This document shows positions 1-5,295 of a stretch of DNA of 7,346 bases, in pieces. The notes beneath the pieces are model-generated. The model ran no database searches, was not told the DNA's origin, and worked only from the letters and a program-made list of their open reading frames with translations. The stretch lies in the NCBI GenBank assembly GCA_905215625.1, contig CAJMQQ010000085.1:1-7346 (forward strand). Direction: 5' to 3'. This DNA comes from an uncultured bacterium. GTDB taxonomy: Bacteria; Bacillota; Clostridia; Lachnospirales; Lachnospiraceae. The position numbers were made by a program, and so were the translations under genes. The stretch's first letter is position 1; each line of letters opens with the position of its first letter.

Positions 1-599
1 CGGAAAACGCAAAGGTTATCGTATGTCACTTAGGAAACGGCGCCAGCGTATCCGCTTCCATCGGCGGTAAGTGCGTAGACACCAGCATGGGTCTTACTCC
101 ATTAGAGGGTCTGATCATGGGTACCAGAAGCGGCGACATTGATCCGGCAGTTGCTCAGTATATCTGCAACCATGAGAACAAGGACATCAACGAAGTATTA
201 AATATCTTCAACAAGAAGTCCGGTATCTTAGGTATGAGCGGCGGCGTCTCCAGCGACTTCCGTGATGTAGGCAAGGCTGCTGCAGAAGGCAATCATCTGG
301 CTAAGGTAGCGTTAGACGCATTCAGATACCGCGTTGCAAAATACATTGGCGCTTACACCGCAGCAATGAACGGCGTAGATGCCATTGCATTTACTGCAGG
401 CGTTGGTGAGAACGACGTAAATACCAGATATGAAATCTGCCAGTATTTAGGCTACTTAGGCGTTGAGATTGACAAAGAAGCCAACAATGTACACGGAGAA
501 GAGACTGTAATTTCTACTCCTGCATCCAAGGTAAAAGTAATGTTAATCCCAACCAACGAAGAACTGGCAATTGCAAGAGAAACTCTGGCATTAGTGTAA
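1..599 (+). CDS. ackA: Acetate kinase, C-terminal half (5' end outside window)
   Basis: The enzyme interconverts acetyl phosphate + ADP and acetate + ATP in the cytoplasm, the ATP-yielding last step of the Pta-AckA route in fermenters. The frame is open from base 3, so 198 residues are present out of a usual ~400; the ATG at 87 is internal. Family signatures are seen in order: the phosphate-binding HLGNGAS stretch at the very start (bases 27-47), the GTRSGDIDP segment (about 120-146) carrying the catalytic arginine known from archaeal and bacterial enzymes, the GVGEND motif (about 400-417), and a C-terminal TNEE (about 553-564) carrying the conserved catalytic-site glutamate. The protein ends normally in a TAA. 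No terminator hairpin is evident between its stop and the next promoter, so read-through into yceD is possible. Codon use is that of a highly expressed gene. The assignment is firm; only the missing 5' half limits it. Confidence 0.97.
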   Translation, partial: ENAKVIVCHLGNGASVSASIGGKCVDTSMGLTPLEGLIMGTRSGDIDPAVAQYICNHENKDINEVLNIFNKKSGILGMSGGVSSDFRDVGKAAAEGNHLAKVALDAFRYRVAKYIGAYTAAMNGVDAIAFTAGVGENDVNTRYEICQYLGYLGVEIDKEANNVHGEETVISTPASKVKVMLIPTNEELAIARETLALV

Positions 600-626
600 A
601 TATTAGGAAGTTGTTTCAAAAATTTG

Positions 627-655
627 TTGACAAAATAGCAGTGTGTCTGTATAAT
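627..655 (+). promoter_or_regulatory. Sigma-A-type promoter for yceD-rpmF
   Basis: A perfect -35 box TTGACA (627-632) and a perfect -10 box TATAAT (650-655) are separated by 17 bases, the optimal spacing. Transcription would start around 661-663, about 20 bases before the yceD ATG. Matching both consensus boxes in a short intergenic space makes this a strong call for a constitutive promoter of a ribosome-linked operon. Confidence 0.9.
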
Positions 656-682
656 AGCAGAGGTGCGTATTAGGAGATTAAT

Positions 683-1210
683 ATGCTGATTAACTTATCA
701 GAGTTGTTTTCCTGCCAAGGAAAGATGAAGACCTATACCCCAGATCTTGAGATGACACAGTGTCCCACCCCAGATGGTGTGTGCGAGATTGTGGAGAAAG
801 GCCCCATTTCATTGACCATTGTCAATGAGGGAGAGCGGAAGATGCATATGGAAGGAAGCGCCAGACTGAGTCTGTCCATGCCTTGTTCCAGATGTTTAGA
901 GCCGGTAACAGTGCCTTTTGAACTGGAGATTGATCAGGAGCTGGATTTAAACCAGACTGAAGAGGAACGGGTAGAAGCGTTGGATGAACAACCCTATATA
1001 AGCGGTTACAATCTGGATGTGGACCAACTGGTTCTCAATGAACTGCTGTTGAATTTGCCTATGAAGGTTCTCTGCAAAGAAGATTGCAAGGGGATTTGCA
1101 ATAGATGTGGCACCAATCTCAACAGAGGTACCTGTGATTGTGAAAAGCAGTCGCTGGATCCTCGAATGTCAGTTATCCAGGATATTTTTAAACAGTTTAA
1201 GGAGGTGTAA
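683..1210 (+). CDS. yceD: YceD/DUF177 family zinc-motif protein
   Basis: A 175-residue cytoplasmic protein of the DUF177 (YceD/YlbN) family. Members almost always sit directly before rpmF, and the family has been linked to 23S rRNA accumulation; the exact biochemical role is unsettled. Seen in the sequence: a CSRC pair at residues 68-71 in the family's typical CxRCLEP context, an acidic stretch (about 84-102), and a C-terminal cysteine cluster (C131, C135, C139, C142, C151, C153) that looks like a metal-binding knuckle. A conserved DPR (159-161) is followed by a short helix near the end. Start: ATG 683 is preceded by AGGAG (672-676) at 6 bases. The gene shares a transcript with rpmF, whose ribosome binding site lies within its last codons. 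Length and motifs are normal for clostridial members. Family assignment is confident; the function is known only in outline. Confidence 0.93.
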   Translation: MLINLSELFSCQGKMKTYTPDLEMTQCPTPDGVCEIVEKGPISLTIVNEGERKMHMEGSARLSLSMPCSRCLEPVTVPFELEIDQELDLNQTEEERVEALDEQPYISGYNLDVDQLVLNELLLNLPMKVLCKEDCKGICNRCGTNLNRGTCDCEKQSLDPRMSVIQDIFKQFKEV

Positions 1211-1213
1211 ACC

Positions 1214-1396
1214 ATGTCTATCTGCCCAAAGAATAAATCTTCTAAAGCTAGAAGAGATAGCCGTAGAGCAAACTGGAAGATGAGCGCTCCAAACTTAGTT
1301 AAGTGCAGCAAGTGCGGCGCTTTAATGATGCCTCATAGAGTTTGCAAGGCTTGCGGTTCTTACAACAAGCGTGAGATCGTAAAAGTTGAGGACTAA
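1214..1396 (+). CDS. rpmF: 50S ribosomal protein L32
   Basis: A 60-residue large-subunit ribosomal protein of the zinc-binding (C+) type. It begins with the lysine/arginine-rich KNKSSKARRDSRRANWK segment typical of L32 and carries two CxxC pairs, C31/C34 and C44/C47, which would hold one zinc ion. The ATG at 1214 follows a strong AAGGAGGTG (1199-1207) embedded in the 3' end of yceD, only three bases after the yceD stop, so the two genes are probably translationally coupled. Length is standard. The N terminus reads MSICPK, where many L32 proteins have MAVPK-like residues, so it carries one extra cysteine (C4) outside the zinc motif. A terminator follows immediately. Confidence 0.97.
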   Translation: MSICPKNKSSKARRDSRRANWKMSAPNLVKCSKCGALMMPHRVCKACGSYNKREIVKVED

Positions 1397-1418
1397 TTTC
1401 AACGAAATTAAAATGTGG

Positions 1419-1471
1419 AAGAGACGCTATTTCATAGATGAGTGTTCATTTATGGAGCAGCGTCTTTTTTT
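1419..1471 (+). terminator. Rho-independent terminator after rpmF
   Basis: AGACGCT (1422-1428) pairs with AGCGTCT (1459-1465), and the stem can extend outward by A-T and G-T pairs into the U run at 1466-1471. An inner stem also forms: 1433-1441 pairs with 1446-1454 (eight Watson-Crick pairs and one G-T) around a four-base loop, with a small internal loop between the stems. The long two-part hairpin followed directly by six T residues is a classical intrinsic terminator and closes the yceD-rpmF transcript. Confidence 0.9.
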
Positions 1472-1506
1472 GGATCTTTGTCAAGAGTTGGGGTAAATGC
1501 ATTTTT

Positions 1507-1535
1507 GAGGCACAGGAACGATGTTCCTGTGTCTC
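1507..1535 (+). terminator. Second strong hairpin downstream of rpmF
   Basis: Bases 1507-1519 pair with 1523-1535 over 13 positions (one G-T pair, the rest Watson-Crick) around a three-base loop GAT. The core is ACAGGAAC/GTTCCTGT. Only three T residues follow (1536-1538), so as a terminator it is weaker than the one at 1419-1471. It could be a backup terminator insulating the downstream operon, an RNA-stabilising hairpin, or a dyad DNA-binding site. The structure is seen directly; the role is inferred. Confidence 0.55.
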
Positions 1536-1664
1536 TTTAGGTTAAGGGAACAAAATTTAGATACGGTTCTTTAGAATGTTTGTGGTATATGTAATAGTCA
1601 GATTGGATTTATTGAAAATATTATTGGTGAAGTTTGTGGTATTATTGAGTGGAATAGGGTAAGG

Positions 1665-1693
1665 TTGCGTCATAATGGTTAAAATACTATACA
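1665..1693 (+). promoter_or_regulatory. Candidate upstream promoter of the transporter operon
   Basis: TTGCGT (1665-1670) and TATACA (1688-1693) are separated by 17 bases, a fair match to sigma-A boxes. The -10 box lies in the left arm of an AT-rich inverted repeat (1688-1695 with 1707-1714), so a repressor binding there would block it. This is an alternative or additional start to the extended -10 site at 1733-1741. Confidence 0.35.
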
Positions 1694-1714
1694 TAATAAT
1701 AAAAAGTATGTATA
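1688..1714. repeat. AT-rich inverted repeat, possible operator
   Basis: TATACATA (1688-1695) is the exact reverse complement of TATGTATA (1707-1714), with an 11-base spacer between the arms. It lies between the two candidate -10 boxes, at about the -35 position of the second promoter, a typical place for a transcription-factor site. AT-only repeats arise easily by chance in such DNA, so the call is tentative. No regulator gene is in the window. Confidence 0.35.
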
Positions 1715-1732
1715 TTTTATCCATGTCCCTTA

Positions 1733-1741
1733 TGATATACT
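1733..1741 (+). promoter_or_regulatory. Extended -10 promoter of the lipoprotein/transporter operon
   Basis: TGATATACT is an extended -10 element: TG one base before TATACT (1736-1741). The matching -35 area (1712-1718) is poor, only a T/A run, which suits an extended -10 promoter and suggests dependence on an activator. The predicted start near 1748 leaves a leader of about 30 bases that carries the AAGGAG ribosome binding site at 1766-1771. Confidence 0.5.
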
Positions 1742-1780
1742 TTTTTTATCAGAAAATTATAAAAAAAGGAGACGAGGGCA

Positions 1781-3373
1781 ATGAAAAAAAGACAGGCTTT
1801 AGCTGCATTGTTAGTTGGAACTATGGCAGTCACTACAATGACTGGGTGCGGAAATGGTAATTCAACAGAAACAAAAGGTGAAACGAAGACAGCAGCAGAA
1901 GGAACAACAGCTGAGGAGAAAACGGCTGAAAACACAGAACGAGTGAAGATCCGTATTGTCAGCGGAGACCCGGTAGAACTGCCTCCTGAGGGAGAAAATT
2001 GGATGGATGAGGCGCTTTCTGAAGCGATTGGAGCCGATGTTGAATTTTCAATATTGGGTGCAGGCAGCGATTATGCTACAGCATTGAATGTACAGATCTC
2101 CGGTGGAGACACTCCTGATATCTTTGCAGTTCCTGCCAGACCTGATGCAAACAGTACCAGTGTTATCAATAAAGAAACTTATCAGCAGTATGCAAAAAAT
2201 GGTGTTATTATGAGCATTAGTCCATATCTGGATCAGCTGACAGCAGTGACAGACTTTGCGGGGATGCCGAAGACAGCTGACTTATATGAAGATCAGGCAT
2301 ATTTAATTCCGATTCTTAGAACTTCTGAGTCTACCACAATCTTTACTGCTAATATGATCCGTACAGACTGGCTGAAGAACGTTGGATTAGAAAAGCCAAC
2401 TACTCCAGAGGAACTCCTGGAAGCTGCGAAAAAATTTACGTTTGAGGATCCAGATGGTAATGGAAAACAGGATACGTATGGAATTTCCGGACCTGGATTG
2501 GGAGTGTATGACAGTATCTTAAATGGATATGGAGCTTCTGTTAGCAACGACATTCTGATTAAAGATGGAAAAGTAACATCGTCACTTTTAAGTCCTTATA
2601 TGAAAGAGGGATTGAATATGTGTAAAGCATTTGTAGATGCTGGTGTTGTAGATCCTGATATGCTTGCAAATACAGGTACTGTTGCAACAGATAAGGCGGT
2701 TCAAGGTATGTATGGAATTACCAATGCTTCTTATGCAGGTCTGTTGAGACCAACAACTCAGGAGCAGGTACATGAAGTTAATCCTGACGCGATATGGGAA
2801 CTATATGATGCTTTGGAAGGACCAGACGGAGCCGCTTGTGGTAAATATGATTTTGCTGAAACTCGTACAAAATATGTAATTGGAAAACATGTAGAAGATG
2901 ATCCAGCTAAGCTTGAGAAAGTCATTGAACTGTTAAACTACCTTGCTTCCGAAGAAGGACAGCGTCTGACAAGTTACGGTCTGGAAGGCCCTCATTATAA
3001 TCTGGTAGATGGCGAGCCTGTGGCAACAGATGTTATGCTGGAGGAGACAGATTTTGCATATGCATATCAGTTGATTGGACGTGATGACAGTGAATATCTT
3101 AAGGTGAAATTCCCAGAGTGGAAAGATCTGATTCCTGCTGCGAAAGCCTATCCACGTTTTGAGGTATATAACAGTGCAGTTACTCCGCCAGAAGGATTTT
3201 ATATGGAAGACTTTAATAAATATATCAATGAGGAAATGACAAAGTTCATTTATGGACAGAGAGACATTGAAGAATATGATCAGTTTTTAAAGGAACTGGA
3301 CGATATGTTTGGATTTTCAGATTTTATGAAAGTAGCTGAAGAACAGTTGGATGCTCAGGGTTATCTTAAATAA
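1781..3373 (+). CDS. Extracellular solute-binding lipoprotein of a carbohydrate ABC importer (LplA/YtcQ type)
   Basis: A 530-residue substrate-binding protein expected to sit on the outer face of the membrane, lipid-anchored, and deliver an oligosaccharide to the two permeases encoded next. The N terminus has a basic MKKR, a hydrophobic core (about 5-20) and a lipobox-like MTGC with C23 as the lipidated residue. A Thr/Glu/Lys-rich flexible linker follows (about 24-52). Family features: ISGGDTPDIF (106-115), the WLKNVGLEKPTTPEEL segment (197-212), and an EF-hand-like loop DPDGNGKQD (223-231), which is common in this family and may bind calcium. A C-terminal GLEGPHYNLVDGEP segment (400-413) is also typical. 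Length fits LplA-like proteins. ATG 1781 is preceded by AAGGAG (1766-1771) at nine bases. It is the first gene of the operon, and a hairpin after it may allow higher expression than the permeases. The ligand cannot be read from the sequence; the downstream lyase suggests a uronic-acid oligosaccharide. Confidence 0.93.
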   Translation: MKKRQALAALLVGTMAVTTMTGCGNGNSTETKGETKTAAEGTTAEEKTAENTERVKIRIVSGDPVELPPEGENWMDEALSEAIGADVEFSILGAGSDYATALNVQISGGDTPDIFAVPARPDANSTSVINKETYQQYAKNGVIMSISPYLDQLTAVTDFAGMPKTADLYEDQAYLIPILRTSESTTIFTANMIRTDWLKNVGLEKPTTPEELLEAAKKFTFEDPDGNGKQDTYGISGPGLGVYDSILNGYGASVSNDILIKDGKVTSSLLSPYMKEGLNMCKAFVDAGVVDPDMLANTGTVATDKAVQGMYGITNASYAGLLRPTTQEQVHEVNPDAIWELYDALEGPDGAACGKYDFAETRTKYVIGKHVEDDPAKLEKVIELLNYLASEEGQRLTSYGLEGPHYNLVDGEPVATDVMLEETDFAYAYQLIGRDDSEYLKVKFPEWKDLIPAAKAYPRFEVYNSAVTPPEGFYMEDFNKYINEEMTKFIYGQRDIEEYDQFLKELDDMFGFSDFMKVAEEQLDAQGYLK

Positions 3374-3384
3374 AAATTGCAGAT

Positions 3385-3425
3385 AAAGACCGGAGAATGA
3401 CAGAAATGACATTTATCCGGTCTTT
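3385..3425 (+). terminator. Intercistronic hairpin after the binding-protein gene
   Basis: AAAGACCGGA (3385-3394) pairs perfectly with TCCGGTCTTT (3416-3425), giving a 10-pair stem, and the loop can form a small AATG/CATT inner stem. The right arm ends in four T residues (3423-3426), then ATTC, so it resembles a weak intrinsic terminator. Lying between the binding-protein gene and the permeases, it would let part of transcription stop, or protect the 5' message from 3' decay. Either effect would raise binding protein relative to permease, as is usual for such importers. Confidence 0.7.
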
Positions 3426-3475
3426 TATTCAAATAAATACTGGAAAAGTGAACGTAGAGAGAAGGGGAACAAGGA

Positions 3476-4387
3476 ATGAAAAGAAACTATATGAAAATTT
3501 TCAAAAGGCATTGGCAGCTTTATGCGATGCTGATTCCGGTTTTGATTTGGTATATTATATTTAAATATGCCCCGATGTATGGACTGGTGATCGCTTTTAA
3601 GGATTTTAATATTACTGCGGGAATTATGGACAGTCCTTGGGCAACGCCATTGTTTAAACATTTCAGCTACTTCCTTAATGGGCCGTATGCAAAACAGATA
3701 ATCAGCAATACCTTGATAATCAGTATTTATAAAATTGTGTTTGGAATGATTCCGCCGTTGATTTTGGCAATTTTTATTCACGAATGCCGCACGAAATGGT
3801 TTGGAAGAGTGGTCCAGACTTTATCATATCTGCCGCATTTCCTTTCATGGGTTATTATCTATGGAATACTAATTGCATTTTTCTCTGAAAGTACTGGATT
3901 AATTAACCGATGGATAAAAGAATTGGGAGAGTCAACGATTCCATTTATGACCTCTCCGAAATACTTTAGAGGGGTTCTGGTAGCATCTGATATTTGGCAG
4001 AGTATGGGTTGGGGAGCTATTATTTATCTATCGTCTATCAGCAGTATCGATCCTACTCTTTATGAAGCAGCAGAAATTGACGGCTGTAACCGTATGAAAA
4101 AAATATGGTATATTATGCTTCCGCATTTAAAAGGTGTTTTCATCATGCTTCTGATTTTAAGACTCGGAAGTATTTTGGATGCGGGATTTGATCAGATTTA
4201 TATTTTATCTTCTCCGCAGGTATTGAGTGTATCTGAAATTATTGATACCTGGGTATTCAAAGAAGGCTTACAGAAGATGAACTATAGTTTAGCAAGTGCA
4301 GTTGGTCTGTTAAAGTCGATAATCGGATTCACGCTGGTCATGATTTCGAATAAACTGTCAAGAAAGTGGGGATATGGTTTATGGTAA
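3476..4387 (+). CDS. ABC transporter permease, LplB family
   Basis: A 303-residue inner-membrane permease, one half of the transmembrane channel of a carbohydrate importer. A short basic N terminus precedes the first membrane segment (about 13-28). The family-typical KYAPMYGLVIAFKDFN (30-45) follows. More hydrophobic segments lie near 76-101, 115-136, 166-187, 219-236 and 274-291, giving about six spans. The cytoplasmic coupling loop is the canonical EAA motif, EAAEIDGCNRMKKIWYIMLP (197-216), which contacts the ATPase; the cysteine after EIDG replaces the commoner alanine. ATG 3476 has AAGGGG (3462-3467) at eight bases; the Met at codon 6 is a possible but less likely start. The gene overlaps the start of the second permease, indicating coupled translation. 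The substrate is inferred only from context. Confidence 0.94.
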   Translation: MKRNYMKIFKRHWQLYAMLIPVLIWYIIFKYAPMYGLVIAFKDFNITAGIMDSPWATPLFKHFSYFLNGPYAKQIISNTLIISIYKIVFGMIPPLILAIFIHECRTKWFGRVVQTLSYLPHFLSWVIIYGILIAFFSESTGLINRWIKELGESTIPFMTSPKYFRGVLVASDIWQSMGWGAIIYLSSISSIDPTLYEAAEIDGCNRMKKIWYIMLPHLKGVFIMLLILRLGSILDAGFDQIYILSSPQVLSVSEIIDTWVFKEGLQKMNYSLASAVGLLKSIIGFTLVMISNKLSRKWGYGLW

Positions 4388-5262
4388 GGAGACGAAAAAC
4401 ACAACAACGTAAACAGTATAAAATGCAAAAGTTTGATGTTGTAATATATATTACCTTGTTATTAATAGGAATTGTATGTCTCTTCCCGATCATGTATGTG
4501 TTCAGTGTTTCAGTAACGCCGATTACAGAGGTGTACAAAAACGGAGGATTTGTTGTTATTCCAAGGAAGGTGACATTTGAAGCATATAAGAGCATTTTTA
4601 CAAGCAGCGGCATTCCGAGAGCTATGAAAGTTACAATGGGAGTCACTGCAGTAGGAACGATCAGTTCTCTGATTATGACAGTGTTGGCAGCCTATCCGCT
4701 GAGTATTAAAAATCTACCGGGGAGAAAATATCTGGTACCAATTTTTGTATTTACGATGTTGTTTTCAGGTGGAACAATTCCAACTTATTTGGTTGTAAAG
4801 TCACTGGGACTTACCGGACACTATTCTGCAATGGTGATTCCTGCACTTATCAGTACATATAATATGCTGGTTATGAAAGCGTTCTTTGAAAGTCTTCCTA
4901 CGGAATTATCTGAAGCAGCAAAGATTGACGGGGCGGGAGATTTCAGCGTTTTATGCAGAATTATCGTACCATTGTCCAAACCGGTTATGATGACGGTAGG
5001 TCTGTTTTATCTGGTTTCTTACTGGAACACATATTTTAATGCATTGATGTATATTACGAAAGACAGCATGCAGCCACTTCAGATTGTTTTAAGAAGGTTA
5101 TTGGCAGCAAGTGGTTCTTTACAGAATGCAGATCAGGTAATGCCGTCAACTACATTGCAGATGGCAGCTGTAATTGTCAGCAGTATCCCTGTACTGATTA
5201 TCTATCCGTTTTTACAGAAATATTTTACGAAGGGTATGGTACTTGGAGCTGTGAAAGGCTAG
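4381..5262 (+). CDS. ABC transporter permease, LplC/YtcP family
   Basis: A 293-residue second channel subunit paired with the LplB-type permease. A strongly basic cytoplasmic N terminus (RRRKTQQRKQYK, 3-14) precedes the first membrane span (about 20-44). The family-typical FSGGTIPTYLVVKSLGL lies at 128-144, the EAA loop at 178-197 (EAAKIDGAG then VP), and the conserved C-terminal tail QKYFTKGMVLGAVKG at 279-293. Start choice: ATG 4381 overlaps the upstream stop by seven bases (ATGGTAA), a common coupling arrangement. An in-frame GTG at 4366 would add five residues but has no ribosome binding site; the purine-rich AAAGTGGGG (4363-4371) fits ATG 4381 better. A third in-frame ATG at 4423 would remove the basic N terminus. 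No ATPase gene adjoins, so a shared MsmX/UgpC-type ATPase is expected to power the importer. Confidence 0.92.
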   Translation: MVRRRKTQQRKQYKMQKFDVVIYITLLLIGIVCLFPIMYVFSVSVTPITEVYKNGGFVVIPRKVTFEAYKSIFTSSGIPRAMKVTMGVTAVGTISSLIMTVLAAYPLSIKNLPGRKYLVPIFVFTMLFSGGTIPTYLVVKSLGLTGHYSAMVIPALISTYNMLVMKAFFESLPTELSEAAKIDGAGDFSVLCRIIVPLSKPVMMTVGLFYLVSYWNTYFNALMYITKDSMQPLQIVLRRLLAASGSLQNADQVMPSTTLQMAAVIVSSIPVLIIYPFLQKYFTKGMVLGAVKG

Positions 5263-5295
5263 AGGAATGGCAAGGGAACAAAAGGAGAAATGGTG

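Larger units (their letters stand above)
1397..1780. other. 384-base intergenic region between rpmF and the transporter operon
   Basis: No convincing gene is seen here. The left part holds two hairpins (1419-1471, 1507-1535). The middle (about 1540-1660) is AT-rich and contains a direct repeat GTTTGTGGTAT at 1578-1588 and 1632-1642. The right part has two possible promoters, an AT-rich inverted repeat (1688-1714) and the ribosome binding site of the lipoprotein gene. I see no tRNA, no riboswitch I recognise and no transposon end. A 61-codon frame beginning at 1675 covers the promoters and runs into the lipoprotein gene, and is judged spurious. Confidence 0.6.

Noticed and set aside
1006..1311. 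101-codon minus-strand frame over yceD and rpmF
   Set aside because: It is antisense to two strongly supported housekeeping genes, resembles no family I recognise, and the coding signal belongs to the plus strand.
1397..1780. Riboswitch, T-box, small RNA or CRISPR in the intergenic region
   Set aside because: The two hairpins lack the conserved cores of known riboswitches or a T-box sequence, and no regularly spaced repeats are present.
1675..1860. 61-codon plus-strand frame with a hydrophobic N terminus, before and into the lipoprotein gene
   Set aside because: It lacks a good ribosome binding site, covers the promoter region and overlaps the first 80 bases of a well-supported gene in another frame; its composition reflects AT-rich promoter DNA.
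4366..4380. GTG at 4366 as the start of the second permease
   Set aside because: It has no ribosome binding site and a less common start codon; ATG 4381 gives the normal basic N terminus and a tight ATGGTAA overlap.
5290..5295. ATG at 5290 as the lyase start
   Set aside because: It lies only two bases after the AAGGAG site; ATG 5296 has the usual eight-base spacing.
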